Counted from the first letter of the stretch, positions 23,651 to 36,599 are shown. The stretch: 64,000 bases of DNA from Ipomoea triloba (GCF_003576645.1 NC_044923.1:17429711-17493710); one strand, 5' to 3'. Translations and numbers: made by a program. The notes: generated from the sequence alone by a model not told the origin.

Positions 23651-26140
23651 CTATTGGTGACGTCCAAAACTTTCATTTTGTTTTAGCTTTAAATAATTTT
23701 AAAATAAATAATTGGCTTCAATTATTATATTGAATGAAATCATCGATATTATATATATATTTTTTTAAACAAAGGCATATATTGAAATTCCAAATCAAGA
23801 GTTACTACATCTTCAAGAGAAAGAAAAGGGATGGAGTACCATTCAATTCCCTTGCAAAAAACATCTCAAAAATCAATTATTAAATCAAGATGTGGCTGCC
23901 AAGCACCTTGTCCTTAGTGGAGGCGATATTGACCCTTTATATTTCAGTAGGTTGAGAAAGTTTAGATGAAAAATCAAGATGTGGCTTCGTCATTCAAGAC
24001 ATTTAAAACGTTCTATAGAAAGTCTTTTGTCTATGCCAATTTGAAGTTCTTCTTGGCTAGAAGAGTCTTTAACTTTTCAATTTCATCTTTCATTGAGTTC
24101 AACTTGACCTTCAATTCCTTCATATGTACTTCAAACAACTTCAACTTCTTAGACATTCTTCATTTCCAGTGTCTTAACGACATGGAAGATTGTGGCTAAC
24201 CACCTTGCTCTCTCTCTAGATATTTTGTCTAGCTATTTAGGAGTGCTTAGAAAGGAGAATCGATAGGCGTGAATGTAGACAAAACTATATATATACAAGG
24301 TAGACAACGGAAGAGGAGCGAAAGACTATGAAAGTATAAAGAAACAGTGTTTAGGGTACATGTGAGTTACGTTGTAGCATTTATAGGACAGATTGTTGGG
24401 ATTGGGTTAGTAGGGTTGGATTCGGTTTGAGCCAAATATGCATTGGGTTGGATTTTAATATTAGAATAGCTGAATAGTTCTATGTTTTTGTAATTGGGTT
24501 GATTAAATATCAGGCCTAGTTATTTCTTTCTCAAAATTTATAAGTTGGACCTTAACATATTATATTTTTTATTTTTTTAAATGGGATAAAAATTATTATT
24601 ATTTTTATATAATTTAGACTTAGATTTGTAAAGATAATTATTGTGTAATAATGTGTGTTTAATCATATTAAATATGCTTAAATTTCAATTATTTTTTGAA
24701 AAATTTTTAATAGTTTAAATTTAAATAAATATATGATAATTTTATTATTATGTTAGAATAGTTTGATTTTATTTAAGTTTATTATTGATTCTTTGTATTA
24801 AATTTTTCATAATACAATTAATTAAAAATTAAAATAGTTATTAGAGAAGGATACAGTATAATGCAATATAATTTGAATATTTTTGAAATAAATAATTGGC
24901 TTAGCTTCAATCATGGAATGAAATCATCCGTATCATTTTTTTTACAAAGCAAAAGCATATATTAATTATTTATTAATAGTCGTCTTGTCTTACAATTTAA
25001 TGCTCCTGTCAAATTGGTAAATAAGATAAATTATTATATGAGATATAAGCTTCAACTGACTGAAAATTTGAGCTTTGCATTACCCATTATGCGACAACCG
25101 AGCAACTACTTCATAGACCTCCATTTCACATCAGGTATAAGGCCTCAAGTTGCTAGCCCACTAACAAGGAAATATAATTAATTGTATTAATCATAAATTT
25201 ATTAAAAAGAATCAATAATAAATGTAAATAAAATCAAACAGAACCAACATATGTTTTTGTATGACTTTAAGATATACCAAATAGATAACAAAATTTAAGT
25301 TCTAGCTTGTGATAGGCAATCTAGATGTGAAATCATAATATAGATTTTATTTGTGTATATAAATTGTTAAGAGTTCACACTGAAAATATAAGACAGAACA
25401 TATGAGTTTATAAGGCTATGAGTTAGAATAGCTAATTGGATAGATTTAATTTTTTAGTGTGATTTGACCCTTGTGGATTATAGCGCAATTGAGTGACCTT
25501 GGTCCAATCTTAGATTATAACATAATATCAAAGCTTGATATCGCAGTCGGTTGTCTAACCATGGTATAAGAGCGTGTTCGAAGAAATATGCATTTTAAAA
25601 ATTGATGCACAAAGTAAACACTCACGATCGACCTTCTAACTGAGAGGTTGACCATGACCACGTATCCATAATTTGTTGAGTTGGTTATTTTGGTGCGAAT
25701 GGTTATTTTTAGATTACTTTTAACTTCTCTCTAGATTTTTCTTGAGAGAAAACATATCCAAACACTTTTCTTTTGTAATTATTCCAAATTTGTTGAAGAA
25801 TTAGGGATCATTTCGGCTTGTAATCAATCACTGCAATTTCAAATTTCAGATGTCATCTTTCATTGGTCTTGATCAAAGCTAGGTCTTTCTTATTTTCTTT
25901 GCATTTTATTTCTTTCAATTTTATGCAATGTCTTTCATTTCCATTTCAAACATGAGCAGCTAGATTAATTTAGGGGTTTGGATTGAACTCTTTCATTGTG
26001 GATGCTATGTGATTTAAATTGTAATAGTAGAGAGTGTAATAATTCAATGATTATTCTAGTTGTGAGCTTGGTACGTGATTTATATGAACTATTGAATAAT
26101 TTGGACCCAATTATGCAAGATGTATATGGAAAAGGTGTTG
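23651..26140. other. AT-rich intergenic DNA with the second copy of a local duplication
   Basis: 25195-25535 is the partner of 23120-23650. The rest shows no gene. 23757-23960 has poly-T followed by 'aaacaaaggcatatatt' like a reversed retroposon tail, but I cannot prove it. Confidence 0.4.
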
Positions 26141-26144
26141 TCAC

Positions 26145-26212
26145 TACGAGGCCAGGCCAGGCCAGGCCAGGCCGTAGGCCCCTTTGAAGGGGTCTGACCT
26201 ATTTTCACCCCT
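26145..26212 (-). mobile_element. hAT-like terminal fragment with GGCCA tandem repeat
   Basis: The minus strand starts 'TTAGGGGTGAAAATAGGTCA' and runs into GGCCTGGCCTGGCCTGGCC, a five-base tandem repeat. The GGGGTG terminus and G-rich subterminal are hAT-like; there is no partner end. Confidence 0.35.
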
Positions 26213-26412
26213 AATGAGAATAGAGCAACACCATAGCAACACATCTCAGTACTAGTCCAACTTTGCTTTGAGAAAAGGTAGTTTGATAGAGACGTGAATA
26301 CCATGTGTTTGATTAATTGCTTCAATTGGTATAAGTTTTCATGAGAATGGAGTTGCAAACTAATTGAGAGTCCAATGTTCACGAGAGTGCCATTAACTTA
26401 CTTCCCAAGGTT

Positions 26413-26532
26413 ACCCATCATGTGACTGTTATAACTCAAACACTCTTAACCACATCCTGTGACTGTTATAAGTCAAACACTCAAACACTCTTAACCACAT
26501 CCTGTGACTGTTATAAGTCAAACACTCTTAAC
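26413..26532. repeat. Three-unit tandem repeat, about 46-53 bp
   Basis: 'tgtgactgttata(a/g)(c/g)tcaaacactc' plus 'ttaaccacatcc' repeats three times. Confidence 0.85.
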
Positions 26533-28640
26533 CATAGAGTTTTTTTAACTATCTGGTTGCTATATCTTACTTTAAAACTAATTGGTGATAAATAGATGGC
26601 ATTAACCATGCATTTAGCCACACCCTCAATGATAAGCCACAATATCACTTCTCAAATCAAGTAGGGGTTAAACTCGGCCCAACCGGCTGACACCCACCGT
26701 AGTCTCCTTGTCGAAGCATTGCCAGGCCAGACGAGACCGTTGCAACATGCCATATCTGCAGTATGTTCTGAGGCAAGCATATGCTAATAATGCTATTGAA
26801 GCTACCTACATGCCATATCTGAAGCATATTTATGGGAGGGACATTTTCATATTTTCATGTTGCAGACTGTAAATTTACAAAATTACTAGTCTAATTATAT
26901 TTCTTTCTTTCCATGTGAAATCGCAAGGGTTTCATCCTCTTAGCTGCTTAAGCTAGCTAGCATAGACTGGCAGTGTGTTACTTGAGTCATATATATGTGA
27001 TGAGTGGATGTGTAAATGTGTTACTATTGTTCTTTGCTTATTTGTTAGAAATTAAACAATCTGGTTTTCATAGAGTGACATGATACATACTATGACCAAA
27101 GTGGAGTAGTTATTTATGATCATCATTAATGTTAATTAGCTAGCTTCAAAGACACCAATATTGTAAGACTCAAAATACATGAAATCTATACCTTTTTTTT
27201 TTTCACTATATGATAGTGTGTACTGTGAAACCCTTTTAGGAAGACCTATGTGATAAAATTGAACCCAACTAAAAAGATGTTGGCAAGAGTAGAATCAAAC
27301 TTGTGATATTTTGATATAAGAATCATGTTCAATTCAATCCACTCAGCCATCTATTAAAGGCGTATTACAAGGAGGTAATAAACCAACATAGGTTATTATT
27401 GGTTGTCTGCCTCAAACTAAGAAAGTCAATAGACTATGAAAATTTGTGAGGATCACGTGATGGTTTAGAACACTAATTGTGACAAAAAGATTTTTAGCAC
27501 AGTTTGAGAAATCCCTAATCTACAAGGCATTTCTTGTAATGAGAAAGAACCTGAATCCATTATGAGCACAATTTCAAAGTAAACAGTTTGGAAACACTTT
27601 TGAATCTAGATCTCACTATCTCTAGAAACCTAACTCTAGTATTACTCCTAAGTGAAATTATCTCTTCTCAAAATAATACGAATTGCGATTTTCTACATTG
27701 ACTGAGACTTGTATTCTAACTTTATCTTGATCTTTTGATTCTTCTATTTTTACTAGAATTGAAATTTATATTTTTGTCAACAATTTAGACAACACCATAT
27801 TGAGCCAACATGCTACTTTGGATAAGAATCGAACTTATAATATTGTAATTACCAAGTTAATAGTCTAACCAAATTACTTGATGTTGCCCCGATAAAAAAA
27901 TTGTTACCAAATGTCACCTATAACTTAAATAGTCACCTATAATCTCCGGCCTAGGCACATATGTCTCTTATTATTTATTTATTTTTGTTCTTTTTAACGA
28001 ACAATCTTTGAAACCTAGCTGGAAGGAAATAGAAATATAATAGTAATTAGGGGTAAATTTTTGTCTGTTGATCCAATAACATCCTTTTACACTACTGGCA
28101 GCTTAAGAAATAAAAGTCAAAATAAGTGATGTAATTCTTCTAATTAAAAAATAAAATAATTTAATTTAATTTAATTTAATTAGCATTATCTATATTCTAT
28201 AAGACTACTATATTTTTTGTTTAAAGCCTATAAGACTATATTTATATCTTTCTGTCAAAATATAAATAAATTATATATAGGATAGTGGAACACTTTAATT
28301 TTTTCAATGTTGATGTCAAGTTTTGGCGACGTGGCAGGTTATAGGTGCGCATGGGAACTAACCTTTCTAGAAGAAGATAGGTAATTGTGAATAAACAATA
28401 CAAATTTTTTAATTCCGAAAATATTTACAAAAAAAATCAATTATCAATCAACTCATAAGAATGGATGAAGAAAAACACAAATTTTAAGTTTCAAGTTCCA
28501 TAAATAATAAGAGTGACTTATTATTGAGCGAAAGTCAATAATGATCAAGTTTAACACTTTGTAGTTAGGGATATATTGTTGGGCAAAAGCTAGTAAAGAG
28601 TTAAGGTCAATCCAACACCTAGCATCTCAAAAATGTGATT
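26533..28640. other. AT-rich intergenic DNA
   Basis: No coding region, RNA gene or complete element recognised. Confidence 0.45.
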
Positions 28641-28674
28641 GCAGTTTATAAGGAAATAAAGTTGTATTTTTACT

Positions 28675-28812
28675 ACTGACTATAACTTTTGACGTAAGTG
28701 GTAACGCTTGATCCTAATAAGTGATTTCAGAACCAAGTCACGGATTCGATCAAGCTATAACTTTTGGCGTAAGTAGTAAGCGTTTGATCCTAACACCTAT
28801 TAATCCTTTTAG
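28675..28812. repeat. Duplicated tRNA-like/retroelement word
   Basis: 'tataacttttg(a/g)cgtaag' followed by 'agcgtttgatcct' occurs twice within 100 bp. A diverged version occurs in the intron of the WD40 gene (about 35446-35510 and 35630-35700). It may derive from a SINE or a primer-site region. Confidence 0.4.
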
Positions 28813-30893
28813 TTTCAACGATCACTTATTAATCATTTTAGTTAAACTGGTCAGCTATGAACAGTTTAGCTAGCGAGTGTGAGTTCATTTAGCCATTATT
28901 TTTCTTTTAAAAGCTCAAAATTTTTTAATTTAACCAAAAAAGTTTTCCACCTATAAAAAAGATTTTACCCAAGATGAACAAAATATCATAAAATTTAATT
29001 CCTTTAAAAATTACTTATATATATATATATAGATGGATTTGTTTCCCTGTCACCCTAAGTTCCGTCTTCCAAATCTCTTCCAAGAATTAAAAATATGAAG
29101 CATCCGGATCTGAAGGTGTAAAGTTGTTGCAGGTTGCTAAAGTGTGACTTTTAGCCTAACTCTAAATTCAAGAACGTCAAATCATTATTTAGGAAATTAT
29201 TATATTTATCGAAAGGGGGATTGATCTATTATACTCTATAATAATAGTTTTGGTAGTTAAAGTAATCTAACATCCGTGAACTAAACTAGTTCTTGTAGTA
29301 GAATTAAAGTGTTTGATTTTAGAGTTAATTTTATTTTTTTCCTAAATTTATATGGTAAATTATTCTCTGTATCCAAGTTCAAAATATACAATTTACATAT
29401 TAAATGTTTACAAATGAATACTCACAATTTACATACTAAATTTTTATAATAAATCCTGAACATTCAGTATGTAAATTATGAATGTTCAGTATGTAAATGG
29501 ACACAGGTTCATGATATAATATTCGATTTATAGGTAACAATTCATTTTTAGTCTATTTTTTTAGAACATTTCATATTTGATCCTAGTATTATTGTGGAAT
29601 AATCGTTTTTAGTCATCTGTCAACAAAATCATTGAAATGTCATTAAATACATAGGTATTTCGATCTCTCTCTTTTTTTCATTTTCTTTTTCTTTTTTTTT
29701 TTTTATAAAAAGTGGGTTGATTCGCTATATTTTTATTTTTAATTTTTTTTGAAAAAATCCATAATTAAAGACTGAAGTAAACTTGTATTTAATTGCATTT
29801 AAATGATTTTGTTGATAGATGACAAAAAATATCATGCCATAATAATACTAAGACCAAAATCAATGTTTAAAAAAAATTGAAAATGAATTGTCATTTATAA
29901 ATTTAGAACAAAAAATAAAATAAAATTTTAATTTTATGCGTCTCAAAGTGAGGGAATTCCTTATGCGCAGTAAGTAAATGTCTAACATGCTGAGTTACCA
30001 TGATTTACAGAGCTTACTACGAATAAGTGGTTAACCTTGCACTTAGTAATTAATTGGATAAGTTCGAACCATTTTTTATTCTTGGTTTGTGGTAGACTAT
30101 TGACATATTTGCAAGTGTATATATATTTTTAATAGATTAATAAAATAAAATATTTTTATTATTTATTACAAAGAAAAAAATCTCCATCAAATTATCTCAG
30201 TCGTCGAGTTTTAACAAGCATAATGTTGTCACGTCAATCCATGTAGTAGCTCCCAAAAAATCACCTGAAATATGAAGGGAACATGGGAAATGCAAATAAA
30301 TAAATATTTTTTATATTTTATATTTTATTTATGTGATAAGATATGTTGGAAGGGATGTGAAGAGGCAGTCTACATGAAATGATCAATGATTTGCATTTTA
30401 TTAATGGAAATTTGTTGGCCGAAAGGTAATTGGCAATTGGCATGTAATGAGGTATAGGTGCAATTATATAAAAATAGGAAATTATGAGCCTAGTTGCCAA
30501 GTGTACAAAAAATCTTATTGTTATTATTATTATTAAACCTAAACAAAAGTTGTAAAAGCAGACAGGTATAGGTGTATGTCAGCAAGCATAAGCATGGGCA
30601 CAAATTATTGTGATTGAATTGGTTTGGTTTTAGGCAACCATATCACTCAAATGAGTTACTCATGCCTTTCTAATGGTCACCACACTTTTTTTTTTCTATA
30701 TATTAATAAGAGTTATTTCTTGTTTTGATTGACTTAATTGCAAAGTTTTTAGATCTTTTAATTTATCTATTATATAAGTTGATGATATGTTATGTTGTGC
30801 ATTCCCACCTTGAGACTAAAAAGACATAGGTAAGATTAGTGGCAGAATGTCGGAATCCCTCTTGGTTTCCTGGTTTTAAAAAAAAAAAAGAAG
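28813..30893. other. AT-rich intergenic DNA
   Basis: Contains a short SINE-like scrap at 29955-30010 and a low-copy palindromic stretch around 29390-29510; no genes seen. Confidence 0.45.
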
Positions 30894-31154
30894 CGAAAAT
30901 TGTAATTTATGCCCCTCCATAATATGCCAATTCAATGTCACCCCTGAATTATTAGCGGTGTAATGTCGCCCCTCAATTTTCAAAAACGGTACATATATTG
31001 TCCCTCCCGTAACGACGGAGGGACAATATTTACACCACGGAGGGACAATATATGTACCGTTTTTTTAAAATTGAGGGGCAATATTTACACCACAATAATT
31101 CAGGGGTGACATTGATAATTGACATATTATGGAGGGGCATAAATTACAATTTTC
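30894..31154. mobile_element. Palindromic MITE (261 bp)
   Basis: It starts GAAAATTGTAATTTATGCCC and ends with the complement. The arms meet around 31010-31030, where 'cggagggacaatat' also forms a short direct repeat. A half copy is at 22375-22537. Confidence 0.8.
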
Positions 31155-31216
31155 TCAAAAAAAAAAAAAGTTGATTTATGTAAAATCAACTCTACCAATG
31201 CGTTGATGGCAAATTA

Positions 31217-31386
31217 TTCTGTGGAACTGGGTACACCTTGCAAGGTGGATTTGGGTCTATTATACACAATTTGCATACTGAATATTCATAATTTATATAC
31301 TGAATGTTCACAGTTTATATACTAAAAAACATTCTGTATGTAAATTGTGACAGGTCCACCTTGCAAGGTAGACCCGAGTCCATTAT
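31217..31386. mobile_element. Small inverted-repeat element with CCTTGCAAGG termini
   Basis: The left arm 'acaccttgcaaggtggattt' is mirrored by the complement of 'ggtccaccttgcaaggtaga', with inner arms 'acaatttgcatactgaat' and 'attctgtatgtaaattgt'. Confidence 0.65.
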
Positions 31387-31494
31387 ATAACTATTGTGCA
31401 TTGATTTATTTTACTAAGAGTCTCACTATCACTTTATTGAAGCCATTAAGAATGCATTGCATCATAGTTGGTGTTTTAATTAAGTAGACAAATT

Positions 31495-31612
31495 ATACTG
31501 TGAAACATAGGTGAATGACTTTGTGGTCAAATGACATGTAATGACTCTCTCAAATGAGAGGTTATGAGATCGAGACGATATTGACTCTTTGTGCAATAAT
31601 AGTACTCAAAAA
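31495..31612 (+). repeat. Possible tRNA-derived SINE
   Basis: 'gactttgtggtcaaatgaca' (box-A-like) and 'gaggttatgagatcgagacg' (box-B-like) are spaced as in Au-type plant SINEs. No cloverleaf. Confidence 0.4.
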
Positions 31613-31808
31613 ATATATATTGTCAAAGATAGATAAATATTCATTTTTAGTATAACAATAAAAGTTTATTTTTCAATGCACTATAAATTAATTTTTAGGT
31701 AATATTTTAAAAATGAATAGCACAGTTCGTAGAATCTAGGTCATAAATCAAGCATTCAATGATTAATCTGTCCACATGAAAAAAAGTGGACTCATTTGAT
31801 CATGAGTA

Positions 31809-31848
<40 letters not shown>
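31809..31848. repeat. (TG)n(TA)n microsatellite
   Basis: Compound dinucleotide run interrupted by the Helitron starting at 31849; TA units resume at 33398. Confidence 0.9.
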
Positions 31849-31849
<1 letters not shown>

Positions 31850-33397
31850 CTACTATACTAATAAGAGCCAAAGAGAGTTAGGCCTAAAATTGGTAGAAAA
31901 AATGGCGGTCAAATTATTTAATCAAATGGATGGTTCAGATAAATTATTTGATCTAATAGATGGTTAAGATAATTCAGATTAATATTATTAATAGAGATTA
32001 CCTAATTTAACCTTACTTTTATGATTATACGTTAAGTTTTCCGTTAAATATTCTCTTCTCCGTTAATATTCCGTTAACTTTTAACTTACCCATTAATTTT
32101 TATAAGAAAGGTCTTAGGTTCGAACCTCATCTAAATCAAATTTGACATAATTAAGTTTCTCACTCTATTTTACTCTTATTAAATTAAATAAATTAGTAAC
32201 TACAACAAAAAATGATGCATATGTAATTCTTTAATTTAGAATTATGTGTCTACAATACCTTTATTTGAAAAAATTATTCATTATTAAAAAATTTAAATTA
32301 AATAAGAGAAATAATTTCATTAGTTATATTGTCTTTATTTTTTCTCATGCAAAGATTCTTAACATTCAAATTTATCAATTGATATTCATTACATTGTCCA
32401 TTATCTTATTTTTACAATATCTTGTAATTAAATATCAAAGTTATAGTACAAAATAATGTTATATATTTATTTACCAAGTATTTTATTAATACTATGAAAT
32501 TTTTTTTAAAAAATAATTTGAAGCTAATTATATTAACTACTTGGGGATTGGTTGACAAAGAGAGTACTCAAATAACCCAACAAATTGAAGCGGAATCACT
32601 CTATTTTACTCTTATTGAATTAAATAAATTAGTAGTTACACCAAAAAATGATACATATGTATTTCTTTAATACCATGAAAAAAAAAAGGAGAATAGTTTG
32701 AAACCAATCATATTAACTATTTGGGGGGTTTGTTGACAATGAAAGTACTCAAATAAACTATTACCCAGCAAATTGAAGCGAGAAACTACCTTTTAATATC
32801 TTTGGAATACATAATATTTTAAATTTTCAAATTTTTATTAATTTATTTAATCTTTTTTCTTAAACTAGAGATTTCTTTATCCACAATAACTTATTCAACA
32901 ATAATAGTTTAACCAAATGAACCCCAAGCAGAACACCTAAAGGAATGTCCATAACTCCTATATCATAATCTCATTGCATGTCGTTGTCATCTATGCTACC
33001 AACAATAACAGAATTGCAAACAACACACTACCAACAAAAAAGAAGAGAACAAATAGTAAAGACGAAGACAATGACAATGTTACCCAAAAGAGAATTAAGA
33101 ATTAGAAAAATTCAAACTAAAAGTAGTATTTATTTTAGACTATCATTTTTAGACCAAATACTTTGACTGTCGATTTTACAAGGTTGCAAACATTTATTTT
33201 AGTAATAATTATAATGAATTTTCTATATTATCTTGGATTCATATACTTTGAGTTAGATATTTAAATAAAAAAATTCAATATTCAATTACCATGTATAAAC
33301 TTCTCCTATATAAACGTACATTGATATACTTTCAAATATTTATTTAAATATAAACATTGGACATTAACTTATTCGCGCAATGCCCGTATAAAACTAA
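31849..33397 (+). mobile_element. Complete non-autonomous Helitron A (1,549 bp)
   Basis: It begins TCTACTATACTAATAAGAGC after an A and ends in a GCGCAATGCCCGT stem-loop remnant, AAAA and CTAA before a T. This is the Helitron layout (5' TC, 3' hairpin plus CTRR, insertion between A and T, no terminal repeats or target duplication). It lies inside a TA microsatellite. No Rep/helicase is encoded. It is highly similar to Helitron B (43795-45438, opposite strand). Confidence 0.88.
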
Positions 33398-34445
33398 TAT
33401 ATATATAAAAGTGATCCACAATCATACAATGTGAATCATATATATATATATAGTTCATAGAATAATGCATGATTGCTTTAAGTATATATGTTCAACGGGA
33501 GACCTAAATTTTGTGTGGATTAACTAGTGTTGTATTATATATATAAATCCAGTTACCCTACAAGGGAGCTCCAACATGCATTCTTTATGAACTTGGCTGT
33601 GATTATTGACTTACATTTTATGTACTCAATTATTTTCTACTTATCTCTTTCCCCAGCTTGTATGAACAAAATAAAATCAATTTCTATTATTAAATATTTG
33701 ACTGAGAATTTGGCTTTCTTCCACTAACGTTGGGTATGGTCAATGATTCAATGTAGATTTTTTTTTTTTTTTAAAGATTATTGTAGTAGGAAAGGAATCT
33801 ATGTTCCAAATCCCCTACATATCATTCAAACCTTAATGCTATGGAAAATAGCCCTCTTACAATTTTACCTACCAAAGTGTGGAATTAACTTTTTTTTTTT
33901 TAAATGAAAATAATCTTTACAACTAATCATAGATAAATTCACCTAACAACATTCAGGAGACTATGATATTATTGGTTCTCTTATACTTGCATTGAAATTG
34001 GAATCCTTAACAAGTTAATAGAGTCCCCTATTTATATTAGTAAGGCAAGGAGTAGTATGCCAAAGATCCGCTAATAGAGTCGATGTAGCATTTCTGATCT
34101 TGATTGGATGTTCAGGTCGATCATGTTAAGTCGTAGTTGCTAATTAATGCGATGACTAGTAAAGAAGTGACAAATATGACCTCTTCTATTAATAGTGTCT
34201 GATCTTGCTACTTTGAATCCAACCTCTCAGATCGAGAAATACTAGCAGACTTAAAACACCTAAATTATCAAATCAGTAGATTAATAAACAAAACAAAACA
34301 AAATCTTATATTTGATCATTATAATAAACTAATCTCTACTAGATTTCAACTCTCTCTCTCTCTCTCTGTTCCATATGTACAGTATCCTCAGAACAATAAA
34401 GAAAGGGGTATTACAAGCAAGAAAAATTGCCCTTTAATCTACACA
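33398..34445. other. Intergenic DNA 3' of the WD40 gene
   Basis: AT-rich. The part near 34350-34445 is the likely 3'UTR of the minus-strand WD40 gene. A CT-rich run lies at 34350-34368. No other gene seen. Confidence 0.5.
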
Positions 34446-36148
34446 CTAAAATTGGGACCAAATTCTCCAAACCTTAACATCACAATCCAAGCTGCCACTA
34501 TAAACCATGTATGAATTCCCACAATTACCCTCCTCATCTTTAGTATTGCTATTCTTCGTGTCCAAAGTTGCAGTCAAACATTTGACTGGACCACTATGCC
34601 CTTCCAACACGCCCACACAAAAATAGCTCTTACCAACCCCTCTCTTCCACATCCTCACGGTCTTGTCTGCTGAGCCACTAACCACCAACTCCGCCACCAC
34701 TGCCAGACTCAAGATCGCTTTCGTGTGGCCTCTCAGCGCCCCCGCCACCACCATGGGCCCACCGCCCCCGTCCTTCTCCCACACGATTATGGACCGGTCG
34801 CACGCGCCGGAGTAGAGGACAGACCCGTCCGTGCTCAGCGCGAGGGCGTTGACCGTTGACTTGTGTTTTTCCAGGGTCGCCGCCAGGCTGAGCCGCCGTT
34901 TGTCTCCGGCGTTGACTTCCCAGACTTTTATTTTCTTGTCGGCGGAGCCGGTGTAGACGGCGAGGCCGTCGGGGGATACGGCGACGGCGTTGACGGCGTC
35001 CTTGTGGGCGTTCCAGATGGATTGGAGGCACTTGAAGTCGGAGGTTCGCCAGAGCTTGAGGGTTCGGTCCCAGGAAACGGAGTAGAGGAGGGCGCCGTCG
35101 GCGGATAACGCCATTGCCGACACGGTGTCCACGTGGTGCACCCACGTGCATTTCTTGTGCCGCCGGACCTCCACGTAGTTCTTAGCGCTGAACAGCTTCA
35201 TGCACCGGTCGTTTAACGTCGGCAGCGTCGCAATGCACTTGTAGTAGTTGTGTTTCCGATGATGAGTCAACTCGTTGTCGATTTTCCACACTCGGATCCT
35301 GAGATTTTAATTTGGGTCACAATATTAGCACAATTTATACACGTTAATTAGGAAATTGTAGGACAGTGAGTTGAAGGGCTAGGTCCAAAATTCTGCCTTT
35401 TTTAAAGATGTGATGCTAAAAGAAAATAAAATTGTGCACTAGCTATAATTTTGACACAGTGATAAATGTTTGATTCGAATAAGTAGTACCAGAATCAGGT
35501 CTCGAGACATAGTTAAGACTGACCAGTATTAGGAAAATTATTGGACAGAGGCCTTAAGAGTCAAGTACACTTAGTTTGCTTCTTTAAATGTGGCTATATA
35601 ATTGGAGATAAAGTCCTGCCTATGGTTATTGGTTATAACTTTTGCCATAATAATAAGATTGTTATCTTGATAGGTGACAAGTGTTTGATCTTAATAGTTA
35701 TTCGTTAATTATACCTGTGATCTTGGTGTGCACTGATGAGTTTATCTCCCAAGATAACAATAGACTTGACGGCACTTCCACTTTGAGCCACGAGGCGCAG
35801 AGAAGAGTTAGAATTCCCATCCTGACTGGGGTCTCGGCCGGAGACGAGGATATCGCCGTTGGAGGAGCCGCAGTAGAGGTGTTTTCCGGCGAGGGCGAGG
35901 CAGAATATGTAGGCCCCGCCGCCCTTTAGAGTGGCCAGGCAGTGGTGGGAGGCTTTGGAGGACAAAGGGTGTTCAATCAAGGAAGAAATGGATGCAGTTA
36001 AAGAAGGGACAGAAGGTAAACTTGGCTGTGAAGCCAGAGAGGAGAAGGATTTTGATGAAGAAGAAGAGGAATCTGAGTAAAGGGTTTTAGGGTTTGATGA
36101 TTGATCTGAGTCTGGTTCTTGATTTGGTTGGCATGGAAGAACTCCCAT
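34446..36148 (-). CDS. JINGUBANG-like WD40-repeat protein (two exons)
   Basis: Exon 1 is 36148-35715 and exon 2 is 35298-34446, both on the minus strand. The junction (CACAG|GTATAA ... ATCTCAG|GATCC) restores an uninterrupted frame of 428 codons and the motif 'SAHQDHRIRVWKID'. Residues 12-65 are a Ser/Pro-rich low-complexity head. After it come seven WD40-type blades; those with clear ends are IRVW (about 148), LKLW, IKVW, IIVW, VRMW and VKVW, spaced 35-50 residues apart. The length, the head and the 'HHCLATLKGG', 'YCGSSNGDI' and 'GRDPS' context match plant JINGUBANG-like proteins; Arabidopsis JGB, a pollen-germination regulator, is about this size. It is probably a cytosolic or nuclear scaffold. 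In blade 1 the usual IRVW-RDPS is replaced by ILVSGRDPS. The gene seems intact; its exact paralogue and expression site are not decidable here. Confidence 0.93.
35299..35714 (-). other. Intron of the JINGUBANG-like gene
   Basis: A 416-bp GT-AG intron (minus strand GTATAATTAA ... AAATCTCAG). It contains a diverged duplicated word ('gataaatgtttgattcgaat', 'gacaagtgtttgatcttaat') related to 28675-28812, so it has taken up or preserved repeat sequence. Confidence 0.9.
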
Positions 36149-36388
36149 TGTTTCTGGATACAGAGAGAGAGAGGAGAGAGGAGAGAGGGGAAGAGAGAAG
36201 AGAAGAATCGTTTAAAGTTGAACTCAAAATGAAGAAATTTAAAGGTTGAAAACAATGCCACAGTGCTACCTGCTAGCCTTTTTATCTTAAATTTAAACTT
36301 TAAAGTATCCTCTTTGTGGGCCATGTTTCTTAAATAAAATATTATTTTAATAAATGTATATAATAAAAATAATAAATAACCATAGGTG
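36149..36388 (-). promoter_or_regulatory. 5' leader and proximal promoter of the WD40 gene
   Basis: 36155-36205 is a long CT-rich tract on the minus strand (GA-rich on plus), typical of plant 5'UTR/Y-patch sequence. An AT-rich stretch at 36280-36310 could supply a TATA-like element. The space before the LINE tail at 36389 is only about 240 bp. Confidence 0.5.
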
Positions 36389-36575
36389 TTTTTTTTTTTT
36401 TTTTTTTTTTAAATAAACTCCATTTCATAGATTAATTGGCATCAACCAAAATTACATCAGAAATAAACGAAGGGGGGAAGAAACCCACCCCTGCAACCAG
36501 CATTTGAAACGGCATCCCTAACTAACAAGTGAGCTACCGTATTCGCGGATCGCTTAACAAACGAAAAACTGTATA
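36389..36575 (-). mobile_element. 5'-truncated LINE (L1-type) 3' end
   Basis: The minus strand reads 'FVKRSANTVAHLLVRDA', then 'GCRGGFLPPFVYF' and a stop, a short 3'UTR and an A-tract (36389-36410 as T). The FVKR.AN..AH.LAR motif is the C-terminal RNase H end of plant LINEs. Only the tail remains. Confidence 0.8.
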
Positions 36576-36599
36576 TTGTAAGTCATATATATCCAAACA

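Noticed and set aside
32095..32140. tRNA-like 'ggttcgaacctcat' in Helitron A (and its complement in Helitron B)
   Set aside because: A box-B-like word alone; no acceptor, D-arm or anticodon arm can be folded around it.
32244..32456. Similar 70-codon frames inside both Helitrons (32244-32456 and 44828-45037)
   Set aside because: Very AT-rich, no domain; retained only because the Helitrons are nearly identical.
34678..35151. Arg-rich 157-codon frame and the plus-strand frame 34863-35108 over the WD40 gene
   Set aside because: Both are shadows of the WD40 exon 2 coding frame in GC-rich sequence.
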